From JBGSYJ01 sp041748075 (GTDB taxonomy: Bacteria > Acidobacteriota > Thermoanaerobaculia > Gp7-AA8), in assembly GCA_041748075.1 (NCBI GenBank), contig JBGTDX010000137.1:1-31758 (forward strand): 31,758 nucleotides of DNA. The letters are read 5' to 3'. Numbering within the stretch: position 1 is the first letter of the stretch; each line of letters opens with the position of its first letter. Shown in pieces: positions 25,455 through 31,758 of the stretch. A program made the position numbers and the translations under genes. The notes beneath the pieces are model-generated. The model ran no database searches. It had not been told where the DNA came from and saw only the letters and a program-made list of their open reading frames with translations.

Positions 25455-25546
25455 GGCCACGTCATCCTGAGCGAAGCGAAGGATCTCCTGAAAAAGATCG
25501 AGCATCGCAAGACGAGATCCTTCGCTTCGCTCAGGATGACGTGGCC
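25455..25546. repeat. Long perfect inverted repeat, 32-bp arms
   Basis: The arm 25455-25486 (starting GGCCACGTCATCCTGAGCG and ending AAGGATCT) is exactly complementary to 25515-25546, with a 28-nt loop. A shorter degenerate piece, CTCAGCATGAC, follows at 25550-25560. The GTCATCCTGAGCGAAGCGAAGGA core is a widespread intergenic repeat in several bacterial phyla, as I recall. It lies between the AraC stop and the DUF481 promoter and could terminate the AraC transcript. Confidence 0.85.
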
Positions 25547-25637
25547 TCGCTCAGCATGACAACGGTGGTTCATCACCCCTTCACCGGCGCCCAGCGCCGT
25601 TAGGTGCTCGGGAGGACAATTGGTTCGTTTTACCCAT

Positions 25638-26405
25638 TCATCCTCGATACTGCCGCGGGGTCATACCCGTGCCACGTTTGAACAGACGGCTGAAATGGCT
25701 CTGGTCGGAAAAGCCTGCCTCGAGGGCGATGTCGGAGAGGCTCATCGAGCGGTTGCGCAGCAGCTCCTGTGCGTATGACACACGCAGACCCCGGACATGC
25801 TCGCCGATTGTCGCGCCATACTCTTTCCGGTAAGCGCGCGCGACATGCACGGGGTGCATTTCAACCGATTCTGACAGCTGCCTCACGGTCAACGTCTCCA
25901 GGAACCGGCGGTCGACTTCATCACGAACATGCTGGAGCCACGCCGGCGTCCGTTTCAACCCGGCCGCAGGTCGTTCGAATGCTTCGCCGAGGAGTTGGTA
26001 AATCAGTCCCTCGATGACGAGTGGCGATGTGGCGCCCTCACGGTACTCACGGTAGAGACTCGCGAGTATCCCGCGCACCGCCTTGCGATCCAACGAGGTC
26101 CGTTCGGCAGGCCCTGATGCGTAGCGCGGCCTCAGCTCAACATTGAAGCAACGCGAGCTGTCCAGGAATGCATTGGCGTGCTCATCACCCGTCGGATGAA
26201 AAATGATTTCGTCCTGGTGATGCTCTGATGATCCGCGCTTCCAGCGTTCCCGAAACGATCCCCGCCGTACGAAACAGAAATAGGCGTGCGGATGGGAGTG
26301 CATTCCCATCCGGGCATCCCGGTTGTACGAGGTCTCCGAGAGCACCACGCCGGCCGTCTCCCGCCTTCCGAGACTCTGTCCTCCGAAACCTGGTTCGTGG
26401 TGCAT
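25638..26405 (-). CDS. AraC-family transcriptional regulator
   Basis: This 255-residue protein has an N-terminal cupin-like sensor (MHSHPHAYFCFVRRGSF, EIIFHPTGDEHANAF) and a C-terminal pair of helix-turn-helix motifs. These are VRQLSESVEMHPVHVARAYRKEYG and then LSDIALEAGFSDQSHFSRLFKRGTGMTP (given in part). The ATG at 26405 (MHHEPGFGGQ) has GGGAGGA just upstream; the open frame runs back to 26621 without family similarity. It is divergent from the hydrolase gene with about 200 bases between, the usual layout for a regulator and its target. Effector unknown. Confidence 0.9.
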   Translation of the reverse strand: MHHEPGFGGQSLGRRETAGVVLSETSYNRDARMGMHSHPHAYFCFVRRGSFRERWKRGSSEHHQDEIIFHPTGDEHANAFLDSSRCFNVELRPRYASGPAERTSLDRKAVRGILASLYREYREGATSPLVIEGLIYQLLGEAFERPAAGLKRTPAWLQHVRDEVDRRFLETLTVRQLSESVEMHPVHVARAYRKEYGATIGEHVRGLRVSYAQELLRNRSMSLSDIALEAGFSDQSHFSRLFKRGTGMTPRQYRG

Positions 26406-26608
26406 GAGGTCCTCCCTGACGCTTCGTCTTCTCGTTTCCGGACAGACGACTACCTGTCGGGTTGTCTTTGTAGATACGAAACATTCCGCGTGGGGTTTGG
26501 AGATTCGTGCAAGAAAGGCCGGCCGCTCACTGCTACATTCTCCCCATGAAGACCCTAAGTTCTTCTGACGATGTAAGCCGAACTGCACATCCAGGAGGAG
26601 AGTCCGCA
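26406..26608. promoter_or_regulatory. Divergent regulatory region, AraC gene / hydrolase gene
   Basis: This 203-base non-coding stretch is bounded by the ribosome sites of both genes (GGGAGGA for the regulator, AGGAGGAGAG for the hydrolase). An in-frame ATG at 26546 for the hydrolase frame exists but lacks a ribosome site. No confident -35/-10 pair or operator was recognised. Confidence 0.4.
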
Positions 26609-27619
26609 ATGATCCCTGCAACGACCTCGCGTCTCGCCGTTCTCGTCATGCTCGTCGCCTGCGTCCATACATCGCCGGCGCCGGCTCCCGTGACGACCAC
26701 CTTTCAGGAGCAGAGCGTGCAGTACTCCTCCGGCGACGTTTCACTGGGCGCGGCGCTTCTTCTGCCCGACGCCGCTGGAAAGCGCCCGGCAATCGTCGTG
26801 ATCCAGGGTTCCGGCAACAGCGACCGGAGCAATGCCTGGGCACGGTCGATCGCAGAGTCGCTTGCCAGGCGGGGAATCGTCACGCTGCTCACCGACAAGC
26901 GTGGGAACGGCCAGTCGGGGGGCGACTGGAAGACCGTTGGCTTCGAAGAGCTGGCAGATGACGCGATCGCCGGCGCGAGGTTTCTCACTTCGAGGCCGGA
27001 GGTCGATCAATCGAGAGTAGGATTCATCGGTCTGAGCCAGGGCGGGAAAATTCTTCCGCTCGCCCTCACACGCTCGAATCAGATCGCGTTCGGCATCGGC
27101 GTTTCCGGGGCGGCCGTTCCATTTGGTGAACAGATCGATCACGAGATGCGGAATACAACCCTGCAGGCGGGGCTCACCGAAAACGATGCGGATGCCGTCG
27201 TCGCGCTCAACCAGCTCGCAGGCAGATACATCGTGCACGGAGAGTGGGGGCCGTACGAAAAAGCCCTGCAGTCGGGCCTCGAGAGCAGATGGAGGCCGGT
27301 CGCGGCGGGTTTTCCGCAGACTCGCGACGATCCCCGGTGGGAGTGGCTGCGGAAGGTCGCCACCTACGATCCGCTGCCGTACTGGAGGCGCGTAACGCAA
27401 CCGGTGCTCGTCGTGTACGGACGGGAAGATGAGAAGGACAACGTCCCCGTCGCAAGGAGTGTCGCCAATCTCGAAGAGGTGTTCGGCGGACGCGGGGATC
27501 AGCTGCACATCGAGGTTTACGAGGGAAGCGGCCACGCCATCTACGAGCCGGATCGACCTGAGATCCGGAGCGATTTCATCGCGTTGATGACGGATTGGAT
27601 TTATCGGCAGGATGGCTGA
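26609..27619 (+). CDS. Lipoprotein alpha/beta hydrolase
   Basis: This 336-residue protein begins MIPATTSRLAVLVMLVACVHT. The LVAC lipobox with Cys at about 18 marks a lipoprotein anchored in the envelope. The alpha/beta-hydrolase core has oxyanion strand VVIQGSGNSDR, nucleophile GLSQGG (Ser143), acid in VYGREDE and His in GSGHAIYEPD. The family includes acyl-esterases and peptidases, so the substrate is uncertain. The ATG at 26609 has a strong AGGAGG ribosome site. Its divergent AraC neighbour may control it. The end is followed by a perfect GC-rich hairpin at 27655-27677. Confidence 0.9.
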   Translation: MIPATTSRLAVLVMLVACVHTSPAPAPVTTTFQEQSVQYSSGDVSLGAALLLPDAAGKRPAIVVIQGSGNSDRSNAWARSIAESLARRGIVTLLTDKRGNGQSGGDWKTVGFEELADDAIAGARFLTSRPEVDQSRVGFIGLSQGGKILPLALTRSNQIAFGIGVSGAAVPFGEQIDHEMRNTTLQAGLTENDADAVVALNQLAGRYIVHGEWGPYEKALQSGLESRWRPVAAGFPQTRDDPRWEWLRKVATYDPLPYWRRVTQPVLVVYGREDEKDNVPVARSVANLEEVFGGRGDQLHIEVYEGSGHAIYEPDRPEIRSDFIALMTDWIYRQDG

Positions 27620-27654
27620 AACTCAGCCTCATCGGTGGCCGAACAGGCAATGAA

Positions 27655-27677
27655 AGGGGCGGTCGCCAACCGCCCCT
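27655..27677. terminator. Convergent-gene hairpin terminator
   Basis: AGGGGCGGT (27655-27663) pairs perfectly with ACCGCCCCT (27669-27677) around a 5-nt loop. It lies between the convergent hydrolase and lipoprotein genes. On the minus strand it is followed by TTTCATT, which favours termination of the lipoprotein transcript; on the plus strand there is no T-run. Confidence 0.65.
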
Positions 27678-27696
27678 GATAACTACGACTGCATGC

Positions 27697-28158
27697 TCAT
27701 TCGCGGATGATCAGAATGGGATCCACCTTGCGTTCCACTCCATTGATCCAGACATGAATGTCGTACTTGTGCTCTTCGTAACTGATCGGTGGCCCCGTCC
27801 GGCGAGCGTGAACTTCCATACCATCCGGTGTGGACGTGACGACGAACCTCGGAGGGCTCCAATCGGGCGGCTTGATCCTCAGCGTCTTTGTCACGCCCGC
27901 GGTCGGCGTCAGGTACCACTGAATTACCTGTCCAGTCTTCACACAGACGACCTCGTCGTCCGGGGAAACTTCTCCCCAATCGCTGACCGCAATCCTCACG
28001 ATCGGACGGGGATTCTGTTCCGGCTCGCTACATTTCATCAGCTGCAGAGGAGGCGGTGGTGGCGGTGGTGGAGGCGGCGGAGCATCGCTAATGCGAATGC
28101 ATCCACTGGCAAGGACCAGCGCGAGTCCCGCGACAGAGAGGATTCGAAGCAGTTTCAC
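27697..28158 (-). CDS. Small lipoprotein, paralogue 1
   Basis: This 153-residue lipoprotein has a signal MKLLRILSVAGLALVLASGC (lipobox LASGC, Cys20). Then come PPPPPPPPPPP (11 prolines), a compact beta-rich domain with two cysteines (MKCSEPEQ and EVVCVKTGQ), and the end NGVERKVDPILIIRE. The GTG start at 28158 has GGAGAA upstream. It shares lipobox layout, about equal length and the C-terminal GxxxxxDPILIIR signature with the next gene upstream. Function unknown; I do not recognise the family. Confidence 0.8.
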   Translation of the reverse strand: MKLLRILSVAGLALVLASGCIRISDAPPPPPPPPPPPLQLMKCSEPEQNPRPIVRIAVSDWGEVSPDDEVVCVKTGQVIQWYLTPTAGVTKTLRIKPPDWSPPRFVVTSTPDGMEVHARRTGPPISYEEHKYDIHVWINGVERKVDPILIIRE

Positions 28159-28286
28159 TGAGTTCTCCTTCTTCTCGGATATAGAACAGGAACGACCTTC
28201 TCGGAACCACCCGCGATCAGTTCCTGATCGAAAGCGGATCCGACTGAGCAGGCCGGAGATAGCAGGGCACTACTGATTTGTACGTG

Positions 28287-28781
28287 TCAATCTCTGATGA
28301 TCAGAATGGGATCGCCTTCAACGGGTATCCCGTCGACCAGGACCTCGATCTTGTACGAGAGCGCCTCGCACGACTTTGCCCCACGATTTGGCTTGCCTTC
28401 TACCCGCCAATCGTCCAATTCTTTCACCTTAAGGATCGTAGGGTCGTACGGTATGATCCTGAGTTTGGTCCCAGACTTTTCTGTCAGACTCCACAAAACG
28501 TCATCCGTCCAACGCATCCACACCGCAAAGTCTGTGGTGTCAACTGTTGCGTCATCCTTGACGGGGATCGGAATCGTTCCCGGCTTGCCCGGGGGCTGCG
28601 AGCAGAGGGTAGTCAGGACTGCCAGCATTTGTTCCTGCTCCTGCGCGTCCATTAGTTGCACCTCCACTGGTTGCGCGTCCGTTGGTTGCGCGTCCATTGG
28701 TTGCGCGGGGGGGGAGTCTCTGCACCCACTTACAAGCAAAAGTGCGATTCCCGCGAAGCCGACGAGTCGAAGAGCGTGCAT
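28287..28781 (-). CDS. Small lipoprotein, paralogue 2
   Basis: This 164-residue lipoprotein has a signal MHALRLVGFAGIALLLVSGC (lipobox LVSGC, Cys20). A repeated linker follows (QPMDAQPTDAQPVEVQLMDAQ over about 28-48, in repeats of DAQP-like units). The domain after that has a Trp-rich middle (FAVWMRWTDDVLWSL) and ends DGIPVEGDPILIIRD. AGGAGG lies just before the ATG at 28781. It differs from its paralogue mainly in the linker and central domain. The DNA around the shared end also retains an exact 18-base match (28296-28313 with 27706-27723). Function unknown. Confidence 0.8.
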   Translation of the reverse strand: MHALRLVGFAGIALLLVSGCRDSPPAQPMDAQPTDAQPVEVQLMDAQEQEQMLAVLTTLCSQPPGKPGTIPIPVKDDATVDTTDFAVWMRWTDDVLWSLTEKSGTKLRIIPYDPTILKVKELDDWRVEGKPNRGAKSCEALSYKIEVLVDGIPVEGDPILIIRD

Positions 28782-28902
28782 AGTCTTCCTCCTTTGGTCA
28801 TGACGGAGTTCCACGGAAGCAGTCAGAGAATTCGTTGTGCGGAGATTATGTCACTTTTCCAGGCTCCCCGCTCAGGCAAAGCGGAAGGCCGATTCACGCA
28901 CT

Positions 28903-31509
28903 TCAGACTCCAGAAAGCGAACCCTTCTCAGCACCGATGCTCCGAAAATCCTTCCGCTCCTTCAGATTCTCGAGATCCGGATCGTCGCGGACCTGATCGA
29001 TCGGAAAGCCACCGTCGACCGCCCGTGCAAGAAGCTTCACCGCATCCTCTGGATTTCCTGCAAGGTTCTCCACGACGGCCGCGTAGTAAAGATGCGAGAT
29101 ATCTTCCGCGTTGACCTCGCGCAACAACGCGATCGACTTTCTGGCTTCGTCGATCCGTCCCGATTTCGCCGCGGCAAGAGCGCGCGTGACGTGTGCCTGC
29201 CCGTTGAAGGGATCCACCTCCAGCGCCTTATCGGCAAGTTCGATCGCTTTTCCGTATGCCAAGAGCGAGCGCTCTTTTCCGCCGCTCGCCGACCGGAACG
29301 AGTCGCCCATACCGAGCCAGAGCAGATGATCGTTGGGACTTAGCGCAGCCGCTTTCTCGTAGTTGCTTGCAGCCTCGGCGTAGCGCTTCTTGAAAAAGAG
29401 GATGTATCCGAGGTTTCCCAGGGCATCGCTGTTCGCGCTGACTGCAACAGAACGGTTGAACATTTTCTGCGCGGTCTCGATGTCTCCCAGTCGGAGATGC
29501 GCCGCCCCCAGATTGTTCCATCCGCGCACGTTGTCGGGTGTGAGCTCGACAACCTTTTCGAACAGCGGTACAGCCTCGGCGTTCCGTCCCTGGCTGAGAT
29601 AGACCACACCCAGCCGGTTGTAACCGGCCCACCCGTTCGGCATGAGCGCGATCGCGCGCTTGTATTCCCGCTCAGCGTCGTCGTTTCTGCCCAGGCGTCG
29701 ATAAGCGAGCCCGCGCCCGATCGTCGCCTCCACGGAGTTTGGCTGCTGGCTCAACGCTCTGCTGAATGATTCGATCGCTTTGTCATGGCGTCCGCTCTCG
29801 ACATGCAGCTCTCCCAGTGTGATGTAGACGTCCGAGCGCTGAGGATCGAGACTCACCGCCCGATCGCAGGCCGTGATCGCCCGATTCATCCAGGATGGAC
29901 TGGACGTGAGCTTGAACTTGTAGAGGTAGCCCCGTCCGAGAGCGGCGTGCACGATCGCCGAGTCCTTCACGGTCACAGCAAGCCGCTCGAGGAGTGCGAT
30001 GCCCTGATCGACCGACTCCTCGCTCTCGTAACGCTGAAGCAGACCGAGCGCCTCAACGTAGCGGCTTTGATCGGCAGCCGTCACGAGTCCTTCGCGATCG
30101 CGTCGTCGCGGAGGCGCGGCCTGGAGCTCCAGAGTCTCGACGACCCTATCGGCCAGCACATCCTGCAGCCCAAAGAGATCGGAAGCGGAGCCCCGCACGG
30201 TAGCAGCGTCGAGTTGCACCTGGTTCGAGGCGTTGATCAGGGCGTACGTGACAAGGATCACGTTGCCGCTCCGCTGAATCGACCCATCCAGAAGCATCGT
30301 CGCCCCAAGATCTCGTCCCAGCTTCGCAAAATCGTATCGCTGCTGCTCGCGGGAGACTGCGGACGGCGGGATGATCTGAAGATCCGGAACCGAAGCCAGT
30401 CTCGCACTGATCGTCTCGGAGATTCCGCGGCTGTAGAGCTCTCCTCCGGGATGGCCGCTCAAGTCGGTGAACGGCAGCACCGCGATCGACTTCACTCCCG
30501 GAATTTCAGGCTTCGGGGCCCTTCCGAAGTACTGCCATGAAGCAGCACCTGCGAGCAGCACCGCGGCGACGACTGCGACGACCATCGCCCTCCGCGTCCG
30601 CCGCGGCCGAACGGCGATTGCCGGGGCCGCGGAAATCGCTGCTCCGGACGTCCTTCCCTCCTGCACTTCCTGAAGGTCGATCGCCAGGTCTCTCGTCGAG
30701 CCATAGCGGTCTGCCGGACGTTTACGGAGAAGCCTGGAGATGATGGCAGTGAGTCGCTCGGGGACCGCGGGATTCAATTCGGTGATCGCAGGCGGATCTT
30801 CACGGATGATCGCGTGCAGAGTCTCGATCGTTCCAGCGCGCTGGAACGGTCTCGATCCTGCCAGCATCTCGAACAGAATTACGCCGAGGGAGAACTGATC
30901 CGATGCCGGACCGGCGGGCAGACCTGACGCCTGTTCCGGCGACATGTAGGCGACGGTTCCGAGGATCGCGCCGGGGACGGTGTCGGGACCGATCTGTTCG
31001 ATCGTCACTTCATCCGGAGAGACCTCGGCACGGATGAGACGCGCCAGACCGAAGTCGAGAACCTTGACGTTGCCGCCGGCGGTCAGCATGACGTTCTCCG
31101 GCTTCAGATCGCGGTGGACGATGCCTTTCTCATGCGCTGCTGCCAGAGCGTCGGCAATGCACGCCGCGATGCGGGACGCCTCGCGGGGCGAAAGCGGACC
31201 GCGCGCCATCACAGCGCGCAGAGTCGTTCCCTCGACCAGCTCCATCGCAATATATCTCTGCGCGCCGTCGCGTCCGACGTCGTAGATGGTGACGACCGAG
31301 GGGTGATTGAGCTGAGACGCTGAGCGGGCTTCCTGCTCGAAACGCCGAAGCTGCTCCGGAGTTGCAGAGCTGTCTACCGGGAGCATCTTGATCGCAAGCT
31401 CGCGTCCCAGGTGCGGGTCGCTCGCGCGATAAACCATGCCCATGCCGCCGGCTCCGAGCTCGGCGATGATCTCGTACGGGCCGACACGACTGCCTGGCGC
31501 GAGGGGCAT
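28903..31509 (-). CDS. Transmembrane Ser/Thr protein kinase with TPR tail
   Basis: This 868-residue protein has an N-terminal kinase: GAGGMGMVY loop (19-27), Lys41 (LAIKML), HRD at 132-134 with LKPEN, DFG at 152-154 and SPEQ in the activation segment, so it is likely active. One membrane helix lies at about 309-328. A FlgO/adenylate-cyclase-like beta domain follows (SIAVLPFTDLSG, then LYSRGISETISARL, about 343-450). A run of tetratricopeptide repeats at about 475-840 ends the protein, with units such as AIVHAALGRGYLYKF, PNSVEATIGRGLAYRRLGR and AEREYKRAIALMPNGWAGYN. The TPR part is probably extracytoplasmic and protein-binding. A GAGG ribosome site lies 13 nt before the ATG. Partner and substrate unknown. 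Confidence 0.93.
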   Translation of the reverse strand: MPLAPGSRVGPYEIIAELGAGGMGMVYRASDPHLGRELAIKMLPVDSSATPEQLRRFEQEARSASQLNHPSVVTIYDVGRDGAQRYIAMELVEGTTLRAVMARGPLSPREASRIAACIADALAAAHEKGIVHRDLKPENVMLTAGGNVKVLDFGLARLIRAEVSPDEVTIEQIGPDTVPGAILGTVAYMSPEQASGLPAGPASDQFSLGVILFEMLAGSRPFQRAGTIETLHAIIREDPPAITELNPAVPERLTAIISRLLRKRPADRYGSTRDLAIDLQEVQEGRTSGAAISAAPAIAVRPRRTRRAMVVAVVAAVLLAGAASWQYFGRAPKPEIPGVKSIAVLPFTDLSGHPGGELYSRGISETISARLASVPDLQIIPPSAVSREQQRYDFAKLGRDLGATMLLDGSIQRSGNVILVTYALINASNQVQLDAATVRGSASDLFGLQDVLADRVVETLELQAAPPRRRDREGLVTAADQSRYVEALGLLQRYESEESVDQGIALLERLAVTVKDSAIVHAALGRGYLYKFKLTSSPSWMNRAITACDRAVSLDPQRSDVYITLGELHVESGRHDKAIESFSRALSQQPNSVEATIGRGLAYRRLGRNDDAEREYKRAIALMPNGWAGYNRLGVVYLSQGRNAEAVPLFEKVVELTPDNVRGWNNLGAAHLRLGDIETAQKMFNRSVAVSANSDALGNLGYILFFKKRYAEAASNYEKAAALSPNDHLLWLGMGDSFRSASGGKERSLLAYGKAIELADKALEVDPFNGQAHVTRALAAAKSGRIDEARKSIALLREVNAEDISHLYYAAVVENLAGNPEDAVKLLARAVDGGFPIDQVRDDPDLENLKERKDFRSIGAEKGSLSGV

Positions 31510-31534
31510 CGTTTGGTTTGTTCCTCGAGTCCTG

Positions 31535-31540
31535 ATTATA
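31535..31540 (-). promoter_or_regulatory. -10 box for the TPR kinase
   Basis: TATAAT on the minus strand is an exact consensus -10, leaving about a 20-nt leader before the ATG at 31509. A poor -35-like CTGACT lies at 15-nt spacing, so the box is convincing but the promoter may depend on an activator. Confidence 0.5.
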
Positions 31541-31584
31541 AGGGGGAGCGCGGGTAGTCAGTAGTCGGAGGCTGTCGATATCTG

Positions 31585-31758
31585 GCTTTGCGCCGGAGGC
31601 GCAACAGCTCTGAGCGCACCTAGTGTCCTGTAACGGTGAAATCGCTAGTGGCGTTGCAGGCGTCGCGCTGCCAAATGCGAGCCGTCGCGACGCAGGCGAT
31701 GCGGGGCATCGCTGAGGAGCGAGGGCAAAGCAGATGGCGGTGCGCCGCCTGCAACCCA
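31585..31758. repeat. Nested inverted repeats at right edge, possible insertion-element end
   Basis: GTTGCAGGCGTCGCGCTGCC (31653-31672) matches the reverse complement of 31736-31755 at 17 of 20 positions. Inside it, GCGATGC...GCATCGC (31697-31713) is an exact 7-bp hairpin. TTGCGCC...GGCGCAA at about 31585-31601 is another 7-bp hairpin. There is no gene here. The pattern is compatible with the end of an insertion sequence or a long palindromic repeat cut off by the window edge. Confidence 0.45.

Noticed and set aside
24431..25546. Hairpins and repeats considered as a CRISPR array
   Set aside because: There is no regular repeat-spacer spacing and no cas gene; the structures are simple inverted repeats.
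26406..26621. Upstream extension of the AraC frame
   Set aside because: It lacks AraC similarity, and a strong ribosome site marks the ATG at 26405.
27595..28161. Plus-strand open frame of 188 codons
   Set aside because: It is antisense to lipoprotein paralogue 1, which has a clear lipobox and ribosome site.

Overview
The window reads as GC-rich chromosomal DNA of a free-living Gram-negative bacterium, most likely an Acidobacteriota-type organism. This is an inference from gene style: very large Ser/Thr kinases with TolB-propeller or TPR tails, a periplasmic alpha-2-macroglobulin, and exported Ig/PKD-type proteins. There is no rRNA marker to prove it. No tRNA, rRNA, CRISPR array or prophage was seen. 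Nearly all genes lie on the minus strand. The plus-strand genes are a dead transposase, a secreted metalloprotease and a lipoprotein hydrolase.

Layout from left to right: a serine beta-lactamase-family hydrolase with a C-terminal membrane domain (61-1497) behind an exported protein of unknown role (1601-2404); a decayed REP-associated transposase (2855-3592); a Ser/Thr kinase with a WD40/TolB-like propeller (3921-6599); a gutted ATP-grasp gene (6782-7298); a tight six-gene lipid-modification operon on the minus strand (12913 down to 7363), preceded by a PAS/receiver remnant (12920-13243); a large exported Ig-domain protein (13287-15773); a 1958-residue alpha-2-macroglobulin (15935-21811) divergent from a secreted HExxH metalloprotease with a PKD domain (21962-24409); a palindromic repeat element; a DUF481 outer-membrane barrel protein (24639-25388); a long perfect inverted repeat; an AraC regulator (25638-26405) divergent from a lipoprotein alpha/beta hydrolase (26609-27619); two paralogous small lipoproteins (27697-28158 and 28287-28781); and a second Ser/Thr kinase carrying TPRs (28903-31509). 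The last 150 bases hold nested inverted repeats that look like part of a repeat or insertion-sequence end.

The most coherent system is the lipid operon: a COG2907-type FAD oxidoreductase, DUF1365, a canonical cyclopropane fatty acid synthase, DUF1475, DUF1295, and a second CFA-family methyltransferase that closely resembles plant coclaurine N-methyltransferases. Four of the five junctions are ATGA overlaps and the fifth overlaps by 31 nt, so the six products are probably made together. They probably remodel unsaturated phospholipid acyl chains, but the final product is not predictable from sequence.

The most unusual pattern is that three genes within about 10 kb (transposase, ATP-grasp, PAS/receiver) each keep recognisable head and tail sequence while their catalytic middle is missing. 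This is either a real deletion process or an assembly problem, and reads across the junctions would decide it.
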